This document shows positions 52,713 to 60,815 of a DNA stretch of 64,000 nt, in pieces. The DNA comes from an uncultured Muribaculaceae bacterium (GTDB lineage: Bacteria > Bacteroidota > Bacteroidia > Bacteroidales > Muribaculaceae): NCBI GenBank assembly GCA_910577315.1, contig CAJTME010000004.1, positions 182,110 to 246,109 of the forward strand. The letters run 5' to 3'. Made by a program: the position numbers and the translations under genes. The notes under the pieces are model-generated. The model was not told the origin of the DNA and ran no database searches. It saw nothing but the letters and a program-made list of their open reading frames with translations. Positions within the stretch are counted from its first letter, which is position 1. Each line of letters begins with the position of its first letter.

Positions 52713-53684
52713 ATGGAACGCTATCTGCCCACACACCGCATGCGCGACCTTCTGGCCGACAACTCCCTGCTGCTCCCCGCCCTGAGCCGCTTCGGCATTT
52801 CACTCGGATTCGGTGACAGCACCGTGGGCGACGTATGCTCAACCCACTCTGTTGACTGCCACACCTTTCTCGCTGTGGCAAACTTCATCAGCGGAAAGCC
52901 GTTTGACCCGATCGCAATCTCGCCGCGCACCCTTATGGGCTACCTCAAGAACGCCCACACATACTTCCTCGACTACGTACTTCCCAACATCCGCCGCCGC
53001 CTCCTCGAGGCGATAAGCTCCGGCACGCAGACCGACGTAACCCTCGTAATCCTCAAATTCTACGACGAATACGTAGGCGAGGTCCGCCGCCACATGGAAT
53101 ACGAGAACACTCATGTGTTCACCTACGTCGAGAGCCTCCTTGAAGGGCGCCAGGCGCCTTCGGGCTTCTCCATCGCCCGCTTCAAGAACAACCACCACCC
53201 CATTGCGGCAAAACTCAAGGAAATAAAGGAAATCCTGATTTGCCACTTCACCGCCGACAGCGCCCGCGTCGACATGCTCAACTCGCTGCTGTTCGACATT
53301 GTTATATGCGAGCGTGACCTTATTGCACATTGCCGTGTCGAGGACAGCCTCTTCATTCCGGCCATCGAAGCCCTTGAAAATCAGGCTGCCTCAGCTCCTG
53401 CTCCCGCCACAGGCGACACAGCGCCCGCAGCCTCGACCGGCCTCGACGCCAACGGCGACATACTCCTCACCCCCCGCGAACGCGACATCATCGCCGCCAT
53501 CGCCCGCGGTCTTTCAAACAAAGAAATCGCCGACAGCCTTTTCCTATCCGTACACACCGTTGCGACCCACCGCCGCAACATCTGCGCCAAACTCAACATC
53601 CATTCAGCCTCAGGCATGACAATCTTTGCCATACTTCACGGTCTCATCTCAATGGAAGAGGGACAGAAACTGATACACAACTGA
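52713..53684 (+). CDS. LuxR-type regulator with a RIC-like hemerythrin (diiron) domain
   Basis: A 323-residue protein. Residues about 7-60 resemble the ScdA_N/DUF542 domain of iron-sulfur repair proteins but without its Cys pair. Residues about 70-220 are a hemerythrin-like four-helix domain with the candidate diiron ligands His82, His127, Glu131, His161/His162, His206 and Glu210, a spacing very close to E. coli YtfE/RIC as I recall it. After a Pro/Ala linker, residues about 250-315 are a LuxR HTH (LTPRERDIIAAIARGLSNKE, then HTVATHRRNICAKL). It is probably a transcription factor sensing oxygen, nitric oxide or iron. Two promoters precede it; it converges on dprA with 7 bases between. Confidence 0.85.
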   Translation: MERYLPTHRMRDLLADNSLLLPALSRFGISLGFGDSTVGDVCSTHSVDCHTFLAVANFISGKPFDPIAISPRTLMGYLKNAHTYFLDYVLPNIRRRLLEAISSGTQTDVTLVILKFYDEYVGEVRRHMEYENTHVFTYVESLLEGRQAPSGFSIARFKNNHHPIAAKLKEIKEILICHFTADSARVDMLNSLLFDIVICERDLIAHCRVEDSLFIPAIEALENQAASAPAPATGDTAPAASTGLDANGDILLTPRERDIIAAIARGLSNKEIADSLFLSVHTVATHRRNICAKLNIHSASGMTIFAILHGLISMEEGQKLIHN

Positions 53685-53691
53685 TCTCAAA

Positions 53692-54795
53692 TCAGAAATT
53701 TACCTGATACGTTCCACCCGGCAACGACGTCAGCAAGTCGTCCATCTCCATTTCGGTTATCAGCGCCATCAGTTCCGGATAGGCCATCGGCAATCCATGC
53801 ACCATGTCATTTACCGTAGCCGACGGATTTGCCCGCAGATAATCGCCTATACGGCGGCTTTCAGGACTGATTTCCGCAAAAGGCAGCTCAGCCTGCGTTC
53901 CCTCCTTTGCCCGCGGGGTCCAGTTCATCAACTCTATTAAATCATCCGCATTGCGGATCATCGTGGCACGCCGTTCATAAATCAGTGCGTTAGGCCCCGA
54001 GCTGTAACGGTCAATCGACCTGCCCGGCACCGCGCACACCTCGCGCCCGTATGCCGACGCGATTGAGGCAGTAACCATCGCCCCGCCCTTGGCATCGCTT
54101 TCCACGATCACCACAACATCGCTCATTCCCGCCACGATACGGTTCCGGGCAAGGAAATTTCCCCGGTGAATCGCCGCATCCGACGGATATTCAGTCACGA
54201 TTGCCCCTCCCTGTCTCACTATGCGGGCCGCAATATCGCGGTGGTCGGCCGGGTATAGCGTTTTAAGTCCGTGGGCAACCACTCCCACCGTCCGGACTCC
54301 GGCAGCCAACGCCGCCTTATGGGCCTGCACGTCAATTCCATACGCCAGTCCGCTCACGACAATCAAATCATCAATGCGCTCCGCGAGCTCCTCGACCAGC
54401 TTGGCTGTGAAGGCGTTTCCGTAGGCCGTCGAGCGCCGCGTTCCCACTATGGCCACCACATGCGAGCTGTTGAAATCACATTCTCCCAATGCATACAGCA
54501 TTGCCGGCGCGTCCTCGCAGTAATCAAGGCGGCGTGGAAAATCCTCATCGCTATGAAAGAGCGCCCTCACCGAATTTCGTCCTACAAACTCAGCCTCGGC
54601 GCGGGCCCGTTCCAAAACCCTCGCGCGTTCCGTATCCGAACAATACGACTTTGGCGCGCCGATGGCCTGCCACAGCGCCTCGGTCCGCGAGCTGAAGAAA
54701 TTATCGACCGAACCGATTTTCTCTTCCAGCGCGACAGCGTTCGACAAGTTCATGCCTTTCACCATCGAGAATGCGATGCGGCGTTCAAGTGTCAT
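53692..54795 (-). CDS. dprA: DNA processing protein DprA
   Basis: A 367-residue protein that binds incoming single-stranded DNA and loads RecA during transformation; it is widespread also in bacteria not known to be competent. The Rossmann-like DprA/Smf domain is seen from FPRRLDYCEDAPAMLYALGE (about 89-108), VAIVGTRRSTAYG (about 115-127, with the conserved GxR), VVSGLAYGIDVQAHKAAL (about 146) and GNFLARNRIVAGMSD (about 214). A C-terminal winged-helix-like region starts near residue 300. It overlaps the thioesterase stop by four bases. Confidence 0.95.
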   Translation of the reverse strand: MTLERRIAFSMVKGMNLSNAVALEEKIGSVDNFFSSRTEALWQAIGAPKSYCSDTERARVLERARAEAEFVGRNSVRALFHSDEDFPRRLDYCEDAPAMLYALGECDFNSSHVVAIVGTRRSTAYGNAFTAKLVEELAERIDDLIVVSGLAYGIDVQAHKAALAAGVRTVGVVAHGLKTLYPADHRDIAARIVRQGGAIVTEYPSDAAIHRGNFLARNRIVAGMSDVVVIVESDAKGGAMVTASIASAYGREVCAVPGRSIDRYSSGPNALIYERRATMIRNADDLIELMNWTPRAKEGTQAELPFAEISPESRRIGDYLRANPSATVNDMVHGLPMAYPELMALITEMEMDDLLTSLPGGTYQVNF

Positions 54796-55205
54796 TTCAG
54801 ATATTTTTCAAAATGAGAGAATAGCTCCTCGCCACGCGACAGGCGCCCGTTAACCAGCGTCGCAACCTTCACCTTGGCCTTGACCACAGGCGTGCCGTCA
54901 GGCTTGTAAATGTCCTGGATAAAGACAAACAGCGGTCCCTTGCGGCCCACGGCGAGCTTGCTCACCATCGACTCGCCCAGCCCCAGAGGATGCTTGTATT
55001 CGATTTCAACCTTCGACAGCACCGGGTCGATTCCGCGCGAGTGCATCTCGCGGAAACTCAGCCCCGCCCACTCACAGAACTCATGCCGCGTGTGCTCAAG
55101 ATAGTGCAGGTAAACGGCGTTGTTCACGATTCCCTCAGAATCCACCTCATAATCGCGCACCTTCATCGGCAACTCGAAGATATACTGTATATCGTCCTTA
55201 TTCAT
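54792..55205 (-). CDS. Acyl-CoA thioesterase, 4HBT hotdog-fold (YbgC-like)
   Basis: A 137-residue enzyme with one hotdog domain. The signature VRDYEVDSEGIVNNAVYLHYLEHTRHEF includes the active-site Asp at about residue 22 (YEVDSEGIVNN) and the conserved Tyr-Leu helix. This family hydrolyses acyl-CoA or acyl-ACP thioesters; in Bacteroidota it is often annotated as YbgC/FadM-like. Length fits (about 130-140). It precedes dprA in a two-gene unit with a divergent promoter region shared with the Ntn hydrolase. Confidence 0.9.
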   Translation of the reverse strand: MNKDDIQYIFELPMKVRDYEVDSEGIVNNAVYLHYLEHTRHEFCEWAGLSFREMHSRGIDPVLSKVEIEYKHPLGLGESMVSKLAVGRKGPLFVFIQDIYKPDGTPVVKAKVKVATLVNGRLSRGEELFSHFEKYLK

Positions 55206-55220
55206 CTTTCTAATTTTTCA

Positions 55221-55228
55221 CAAAATTA
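55221..55228 (-). promoter_or_regulatory. -7 box TAATTTTG for the thioesterase-dprA unit
   Basis: Minus-strand match to TAnnTTTG, 15 bases before the thioesterase ATG, in a 58-base divergent gap. Confidence 0.5.
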
Positions 55229-55251
55229 CTCATTTTTCGGAAAATATGCGT

Positions 55252-55259
55252 TATCTTTG
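55252..55259 (+). promoter_or_regulatory. -7 box TATCTTTG abutting the Ntn hydrolase start
   Basis: The box ends four bases before the ATG at 55264, and an upstream in-frame ATG (55246) lies inside the promoter. The transcript should therefore begin at or just before the start codon. The -33 element is weak. Confidence 0.55.
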
Positions 55260-55263
55260 CCAA

Positions 55264-56313
55264 ATGAAAAAGCTGTTACACATTATTATATATCTGGCAT
55301 TCGCGGCCACTATCTGCGCCGACGCCTGCACCTCGATGATTGTCAGCGCCGGGGCATCCGCGTCGGGGCGCCCCTTGCTGTGGAAACACCGCGACACCGG
55401 CGCCGACAACAACTTCCTTGCCCGCGTCGATTCCACTGGCCTCATTGGCTATGTCGGCCTTTTCAATGCGGGCGATTCGTTGCTGCGCGAGGCGTGGATG
55501 GGAATGAACGACCGCGGTTTCGCCATCATGAACACGGCCTCATACAACCTCGCCCCCGACACCGCCAGCTTCAAGGATCAGGAAGGCCGCGTGATGGCCA
55601 CCGCGCTCGCCCGCTGCACCACAGTGGCCGATTTCGAGATATTGCTCGACACACTGCCTAAGCCTCTTGGAGTCCAGGCCAATTTCGGCGTAATTGACGC
55701 CAACGGTGGCGCCGCATACTTCGAGACCGGCGACTGGTCATGGACCCGCTTCGACGTCGCCGATTCTCCCGACGGTGTCCTCATCCGCTCCAACTATTCC
55801 TTTTCGGGCGAGGAGGGCAAAGGCTCCGGCTATATCCGCTACGACAACGCCACCCGCCTGGCCTCTCCGGCCATCGCCCGTGGCGCCGTCACCCCCGCGC
55901 TCCTCACCGACACCCTCTCGCGTTCGTTCTACCACAGACTCCTCGGCCGTGACCTCTACGCCGACGACATCGTGGTCAACCAGGACTTCATTCCACGCGA
56001 CATCTCCACCTCGTCCATCGTCATCGAGGGTGTCACCCCGGGAGCATCCCCCCCCTCCTCAAGGATGTGGGCAATACTCGGCTATCCACCTTGCGGCGCC
56101 ACCCACCTCGTCACCCTCACGGAAATCCCCGCCGGCTTCCTGCCCGATTCATCCTGGCGCAGCCCCGCGTGCGACGAAGCCATGAACCTGCGCCGTTCCA
56201 CCATTCCCTACCCCGGCGGCAGCGGACCGCGCTACATCGACATGCGGCGCCTACGCCCCATCAACGAGCAGAAGCGCCGGGAGTCCCTCGACAACTACCG
56301 CTCAGCAAAATAA
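55264..56313 (+). CDS. Exported Ntn-type cysteine hydrolase (C45/C69, choloylglycine-like)
   Basis: A 349-residue protein. The start at 55264 is used because the earlier ATG at 55246 falls inside the promoter; it begins a signal peptide (MKKLLHIIIYLAFAATICA). Cleavage after Ala21 would leave Cys22 (DACTSMIVS) as the N-terminal nucleophile, as Ntn hydrolases need. The next strand PLLWKHRDTG carries the usual Arg-Asp pair, and NTASYNL and QANFGVIDANGGAAYFE follow. Family members are acyltransferases, dipeptidases and bile-salt or penicillin amidases. The substrate is unknown; it acts outside the cytosol. Confidence 0.82.
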   Translation: MKKLLHIIIYLAFAATICADACTSMIVSAGASASGRPLLWKHRDTGADNNFLARVDSTGLIGYVGLFNAGDSLLREAWMGMNDRGFAIMNTASYNLAPDTASFKDQEGRVMATALARCTTVADFEILLDTLPKPLGVQANFGVIDANGGAAYFETGDWSWTRFDVADSPDGVLIRSNYSFSGEEGKGSGYIRYDNATRLASPAIARGAVTPALLTDTLSRSFYHRLLGRDLYADDIVVNQDFIPRDISTSSIVIEGVTPGASPPSSRMWAILGYPPCGATHLVTLTEIPAGFLPDSSWRSPACDEAMNLRRSTIPYPGGSGPRYIDMRRLRPINEQKRRESLDNYRSAK

Positions 56314-56370
56314 CCCTGCCGGCAAAATATTTTCCATGGCCCTGTAATTTTTCAGATTTTGTTGCGTCCA

Positions 56371-56871
56371 ATGGTCACAACTAAGATGAAAAACGACCGT
56401 CAACAACGATTTCTCCAGCTTGCCGACGCCTACAAGGACGTCATCGCCAAGGTATGCTCGGTCTATTCCTCCGACTCGGCTCCCTTCGCCGACCTCTACC
56501 AGGAAGTCATGATCAACATCTGGACGGGACTCGAATCCTATCGTGGCGACGCCAAGGTCTCCACCTGGATCTACCGTCTCGCCATCAACACCTGCATCAC
56601 CTGGCACCGCCGCAACCGCCGCCATTCGCTCGGAGTGCCGGTTGAGGGCGCCTTCGACATCCCCGACACCGACAGCTCCACCACCGAGAGCATCCGCGAG
56701 CTATACCGCCTCATCAGCCTTCTCGACCCCTTCGACAAGGCTCTTATAACATTGTGGCTCGACGAGAAATCATACGACGAAATTTCATCCATCCTCGGCA
56801 TTTCAAAAGCCAACGTCGCCACACGCCTCCACCGTGTGCGCGCACGCCTCTCATCTCTCGCCAACCAATGA
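56371..56871 (+). CDS. ECF-type RNA polymerase sigma factor
   Basis: A 166-residue sigma-70 family factor of group 4. Region 2 reads LYQEVMINIWTGLESYRGDA followed by VSTWIYRLAINTCITWHRR (about 44-84), with the -10-melting and -10-recognition residues. Region 4 is DEKSYDEISSILGISKANVA (about 133-152), ending in the RLHRVRARL helix. There are two possible ATG starts (56371 and 56386); the first is reported. A small membrane protein follows after 13 bases, the usual place of an anti-sigma factor. The regulon is unknown. Confidence 0.93.
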   Translation: MVTTKMKNDRQQRFLQLADAYKDVIAKVCSVYSSDSAPFADLYQEVMINIWTGLESYRGDAKVSTWIYRLAINTCITWHRRNRRHSLGVPVEGAFDIPDTDSSTTESIRELYRLISLLDPFDKALITLWLDEKSYDEISSILGISKANVATRLHRVRARLSSLANQ

Positions 56872-56884
56872 AAACCACAACGCC

Positions 56885-57454
56885 ATGACTGATAATCTCG
56901 ACGAACTCAAAAAACAATGGCAGAGCCTGTCGACCCGCGTAGACAACCTCGCGGAAACCAACAGGCGCCTCTCCGAACGGCTTGCCAAAAGCAACGTCAC
57001 ATCCCTGCAGGAGTCCCTGGCCTCCCGCATCCGCCGCTGGGCGGGAATCGGGTTGGTCATGCCGTTGCTGGCCCCGATGCTATATTCCACCATCGGCCTC
57101 CCGTGGCCGATATGCGTCGCCTACGCCCTGTTCGGCCTGATGATGGCATGGCTGTCGTTCCGCTTCGCACGCTTCATCAACTCCGAGCGCCTCATCGACC
57201 TCCCCGTGTCCGACGCCATTATGCGGGCATCTGAAATCAAGTCGCGTCAGGAACACATCCGCATCCTCGGCATGGTGTGTGCCACCCTCCTCATTACATC
57301 GTTCTTCTACGCCCTGCCCGACAAGGACAACACATGGGTTATGGACGGTTTCGCCGCAGGCCTTGTCATCGGCCTGGCCATCGGCATCCCGCGCGCCGTC
57401 GCCAACCACCGCATTGCCCGCAAACTCGTCGACTCCCTCAAAGAAAATTCCTGA
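56885..57454 (+). CDS. Membrane protein, possible anti-sigma factor
   Basis: A 189-residue protein with a cytosolic N-terminus of about 57 residues containing a short coiled coil (LKKQWQSLSTRVDNLAETNR), then four hydrophobic segments (about 53-75, 76-94, 130-147, 155-173). I see no ZAS (HxxxCxxC) anti-sigma motif. The position right after the ECF sigma gene makes an anti-sigma role plausible, and the coiled-coil N-terminus could hold the sigma factor at the membrane. This is inference from position only. Confidence 0.65.
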   Translation: MTDNLDELKKQWQSLSTRVDNLAETNRRLSERLAKSNVTSLQESLASRIRRWAGIGLVMPLLAPMLYSTIGLPWPICVAYALFGLMMAWLSFRFARFINSERLIDLPVSDAIMRASEIKSRQEHIRILGMVCATLLITSFFYALPDKDNTWVMDGFAAGLVIGLAIGIPRAVANHRIARKLVDSLKENS

Positions 57455-57483
57455 ATCCTGACACAAGATTCCCATTTTTTCAC

Positions 57484-57491
57484 TAACTTTG
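57484..57491 (+). promoter_or_regulatory. -7 box TAACTTTG for pyrB
   Basis: A consensus box 42 bases before the pyrB ATG at 57534. The -33 region is not recognisable. Confidence 0.55.
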
Positions 57492-57492
57492 C

Positions 57493-57517
57493 GTTGCCGT
57501 CCCGTTCGGGCGGCAAC
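57493..57517 (+). promoter_or_regulatory. Leader hairpin of pyrB
   Basis: GTTGCCG (57493-57499) pairs with CGGCAAC (57511-57517), continued by CCCG/CGGG around a two-base loop, with one bulged T. It starts a few bases downstream of the -7 box, so it would lie at the very 5' end of the mRNA. Confidence 0.5.
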
Positions 57518-57533
57518 CATCATATTTTGTGCT

Positions 57534-58466
57534 ATGAATTCTAACAGTCTTGTGTCTATCGCCGACATCTCCCGCGAGGAGATTCTGAGCCTGCTGGAAC
57601 GCGCCCGTTACTTCGAGGAGCATCCCAACAGCAAAATTCTTGACGGACGTGTCGTCGCAACCCTCTTCTTCGAGCCTTCCACACGCACCCGCCTCAGTTT
57701 TGAAACCGCCGTCAACCGCCTCGGCGGACGCATCATCGGCTTCTCCGACCCCGGGACTTCCTCATCCGCAAAAGGCGAAACCCTCAAAGACACCATAAAG
57801 ATGGTGTCAAACTACGCCGACCTCATCGTCATGCGCCACTACCTTGAAGGTGCCGCCCGCTACGCCACCGAGGTAACTGACATACCCATCGTCAACGCCG
57901 GCGACGGAGCCAACCAGCACCCCTCGCAGACCATGCTCGACCTCTACTCCATCTACAAGACCCAGGGACGCCTCAACGACCTCACCATCACCATGGTCGG
58001 CGACCTCAAATACGGACGCACCGTCCACTCGCTCCTGATGGCGATGAAATACTTCAAGCCAAAATTCATCTTCGTGGCCGCGAAAGAGCTCGCAATGCCC
58101 CAGGAATACAAGGACTTCTGCGACGCCGAGGGCATACAGTACACCGAGACCACCGACTTCTCGCCCGAGGTCATCAACCAGTCGGACATCATCTACATGA
58201 CCCGCGTCCAGCGCGAGCGCTTCACCGACCCCATGGAATACGAGCGCGTCAAGGACCTTTACACCCTCCACAACGCCATGCTCGCCGACTCGCGTCCCAA
58301 CCTGAAGATACTCCACCCCCTGCCCCGCGTCAACGAAATCGACATCGACGTCGACGACAACCCCAAGGCATACTATTTCGAGCAGGCACGCAACGGCCTC
58401 TTCGCCCGCCAGGCAATCATTACCCGCGCACTCGGCATCAACCCATTAGACACAGCTGAAAAATGA
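57534..58466 (+). CDS. pyrB: Aspartate carbamoyltransferase catalytic subunit PyrB
   Basis: A 310-residue enzyme joining carbamoyl phosphate and aspartate in pyrimidine synthesis. The carbamoyl-phosphate signature FFEPSTRTRLSFETAVNRLG (about 44-63), GDGANQHPSQTMLDLYSIY (about 123-141) and HPLPRVNEID (about 259) are intact. The ATG at 57534 is chosen because the frame upstream crosses the promoter and leader hairpin. It overlaps pyrI by four bases; the two should form the ATCase holoenzyme. Confidence 0.97.
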   Translation: MNSNSLVSIADISREEILSLLERARYFEEHPNSKILDGRVVATLFFEPSTRTRLSFETAVNRLGGRIIGFSDPGTSSSAKGETLKDTIKMVSNYADLIVMRHYLEGAARYATEVTDIPIVNAGDGANQHPSQTMLDLYSIYKTQGRLNDLTITMVGDLKYGRTVHSLLMAMKYFKPKFIFVAAKELAMPQEYKDFCDAEGIQYTETTDFSPEVINQSDIIYMTRVQRERFTDPMEYERVKDLYTLHNAMLADSRPNLKILHPLPRVNEIDIDVDDNPKAYYFEQARNGLFARQAIITRALGINPLDTAEK

Positions 58467-58927
58467 GCAACGATAAAAAAGAACTCGCCGTCGCCGCCCT
58501 CCGTCACGGCACCGTCATCGACCATATCCCCTCATCGGCCGTGTTCAAGGCCGTCAAGATACTCGGTCTCGAAAACACTCCCCACGCCGTCACAATCGGC
58601 TGCAATCTCGCCAGTGCGAAACTCGGCACAAAGGGCATCATAAAGGTCGCCGACCTCGTTTTCGACAACGCCACCCTCAACCGCATCGCCATCATCGCCC
58701 CCTCGGCTGTCGTAAACACCATCCGCGACTATGAGGTGGTCGACAAGCGCCCCGTCGCCCTTCCCGACACCATCGTGGGAATCGTCCGCTGCACCAATCC
58801 CAAGTGCATAACCAACAACGAGCCCATGGCAACCAAGTTCGACGTCATCCAGCGCGAGCCGCAGGTCGAGATTCGCTGCCACTACTGCAACCACACCGTG
58901 CCCGGCCCCGAGGCAAAAATCCTCTGA
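58463..58927 (+). CDS. pyrI: Aspartate carbamoyltransferase regulatory subunit PyrI
   Basis: A 154-residue allosteric subunit. The N-terminal nucleotide-binding domain shows GTVIDHIPSSAVFKAVKILG (about 14-33) and the C-terminal zinc domain has the four cysteines CTNPKC (about 112-117) and CHYC (about 140-143), which hold the catalytic trimers together. Length equals the E. coli protein. It overlaps the end of pyrB. Confidence 0.96.
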   Translation: MSNDKKELAVAALRHGTVIDHIPSSAVFKAVKILGLENTPHAVTIGCNLASAKLGTKGIIKVADLVFDNATLNRIAIIAPSAVVNTIRDYEVVDKRPVALPDTIVGIVRCTNPKCITNNEPMATKFDVIQREPQVEIRCHYCNHTVPGPEAKIL

Positions 58928-58935
58928 TTCCTCCG

Positions 58936-59499
58936 ATGAAACAGAGCTGGAAACCCGGAACGATGCTCAATCCGCTCCCCGCGGTGCTCGTGAGCTGTGG
59001 CGACGCGTCCCGCTCCAACCTCATCACCGTGGCCTGGACCGGCACCATCTGCACCAACCCGCCCATGCTCTACATTTCCGTCCGCCCCGAAAGGTTCTCC
59101 TACGGCCTCATCAGGGAGCGCATGGAATTCACCGTCAACCTCACCACGGCCGCAATGGCCCATGCTACCGACTGGTGCGGCGTGCGCTCGGGCCGCGACT
59201 ATGACAAATGGGCCGAAACCGGCCTCACGCCCGTCCCCGGTGTCGCCGTGGGCTGCCCTGCCGTCGGTGAGTCCCCGCTGAGCATCGAATGTCGCGTCAA
59301 GGAAATCGTCTCGCTCGGCTCGCATGACATGTTCATCGCCGACGTGGTCAATGTCCTCGCCGACGACGCATACATCGACCCCGCCACCGGCGCGTTCGAC
59401 CTTGCCCGGGCCAACCTACTCCAGTATGCCCACGGAAACTATTACGCCACCGGCGACCACCTCGGCCGCTTCGGATTCAGCGTAAGGAAGAAAAAATAA
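58936..59499 (+). CDS. Flavin reductase-like protein
   Basis: A 187-residue protein of the split-barrel FMN-binding (flavin reductase/DIM6) family. Family features are LNPLPAVLVSCGDASRSNLI, VAWTGTICTNPPMLYISVRP, and the C-terminal GNYYATGDHLGRFGFS. It may use FMN in an NAD(P)H-dependent reaction or bind flavin without catalysis. This ATG, 8 bases after pyrI, is preferred; the open frame extends earlier but would overlap pyrI. It lies between pyrI and glyA; a functional link with pyrimidine synthesis is not obvious. Confidence 0.85.
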   Translation: MKQSWKPGTMLNPLPAVLVSCGDASRSNLITVAWTGTICTNPPMLYISVRPERFSYGLIRERMEFTVNLTTAAMAHATDWCGVRSGRDYDKWAETGLTPVPGVAVGCPAVGESPLSIECRVKEIVSLGSHDMFIADVVNVLADDAYIDPATGAFDLARANLLQYAHGNYYATGDHLGRFGFSVRKKK

Positions 59500-59531
59500 A
59501 ACTGCCAAACATCCCCCAAAACTTTACATAA

Positions 59532-60812
59532 ATGGAAAAAGACCCCGAAATCTTCAAGCTCATCGAACTTGAACACCAGCGCCAGAAAAAAGGCATCGAG
59601 CTGATCGCATCTGAAAACTTCGTCAGCGACGAAGTCATGAAAGCCATGGGCTCTTGCCTCACCAACAAGTATGCCGAAGGCTATCCCGGCCACCGCTACT
59701 ATGGCGGTTGCGGCGTCGTTGACCAGGTCGAAGACCTCGCCCGCGACCGCGTCAAGCAACTCTTCGGAGCCGAATACGCCAACGTCCAGCCCCACTCGGG
59801 CGCACAGGCCAACATGGCCGTGTTCATGGCATGCATGAAGCCCGGCGACACTTTCATGGGCCTCAACCTCGCCCACGGCGGACACCTTTCCCACGGCAGC
59901 CCCGTCAACTTCTCAGGCCTCGTGTTCAACGCCGTCGAGTACAATGTTGACAAGGAAACAGGCCGCATCGACTACGACCAGATGGAAGCGCGCGCCAAGG
60001 AAACCCGTCCCAAACTCATTGTGGGCGGCGCCAGCGCCTATTCCCGCGAATGGGACTACGCCCGCATGCGCCAGATTGCCGATGAAGTCGGCGCCATCTT
60101 CATGGTCGACATGGCCCACCCCGCAGGTCTCATAGCCGCCGGCCTCCTCGAGAATCCCCTGCCCTATGCCCACATCGTCACCTCAACCACCCACAAGACC
60201 CTCCGCGGTCCCCGCGGCGGCATCATCCTCATGGGCAAGGACTTCGAGAACCCCTGGGGCAAGACAACTCCCAAGGGCGTTACACGCATGATGAGTTCCA
60301 TCCTCGACTCTGCCGTCTTCCCCGGCGTTCAGGGCGGCCCGCTCGAACATGTGATCGCAGGCAAGGCCGTGGCTTTCGGCGAAGCTCTCCGTCCTGAGTT
60401 CAAGCAGTACCAGACCCAGGTGCGCGACAACGCCCAGGCTATGGCCAAGGCTCTCACCGACCTCGGCTATCAGGTGGTTTCGGGCGGCACTGACAACCAC
60501 TGCATCCTCGTCGACCTCCGTTCCAAGTTCCCCGAACTCACCGGCAAACTCGCCGAGAAAGTCCTCGTCGATGCCGACATCACCGCCAACAAGAACATGG
60601 TTCCCTTCGATTCCCGCTCGCCGTTCCAGACCTCGGGCATCCGCCTCGGTACCCCCGCCATCACCACCCGCGGCGCCAAGGAAGGCCTCATGGGCGAGAT
60701 TGTCGAGATGATTGACCGCGTCCTCTCGGCTCCCGAAGACGAGAACGTTATCGCATCGGTACGCGAGAAAGTCAACGCCACCATGGCCGACTATCCCATG
60801 TTCGCCTGGTAA
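59532..60812 (+). CDS. glyA: Serine hydroxymethyltransferase GlyA
   Basis: A 426-residue PLP enzyme that interconverts serine and glycine while moving one-carbon units to tetrahydrofolate. Seen are LIASENFVSDEVMKAMGS (about 22-39), NVQPHSGAQANMAVFMA (about 86), HGGHLSHGSPVNFSG (about 117-131) and the PLP lysine site TSTTHKTLRGPRGG (about 219-232). Length is normal. It starts 32 bases after the flavin reductase. Confidence 0.97.
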   Translation: MEKDPEIFKLIELEHQRQKKGIELIASENFVSDEVMKAMGSCLTNKYAEGYPGHRYYGGCGVVDQVEDLARDRVKQLFGAEYANVQPHSGAQANMAVFMACMKPGDTFMGLNLAHGGHLSHGSPVNFSGLVFNAVEYNVDKETGRIDYDQMEARAKETRPKLIVGGASAYSREWDYARMRQIADEVGAIFMVDMAHPAGLIAAGLLENPLPYAHIVTSTTHKTLRGPRGGIILMGKDFENPWGKTTPKGVTRMMSSILDSAVFPGVQGGPLEHVIAGKAVAFGEALRPEFKQYQTQVRDNAQAMAKALTDLGYQVVSGGTDNHCILVDLRSKFPELTGKLAEKVLVDADITANKNMVPFDSRSPFQTSGIRLGTPAITTRGAKEGLMGEIVEMIDRVLSAPEDENVIASVREKVNATMADYPMFAW

Positions 60813-60815
60813 TTG

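Noticed and set aside
52501..52785. Open frame of 94 codons from a TTG across the P1-P2 region
   Set aside because: Low-complexity translation without motifs, crosses the P2 promoter and runs into the diiron regulator in another frame.
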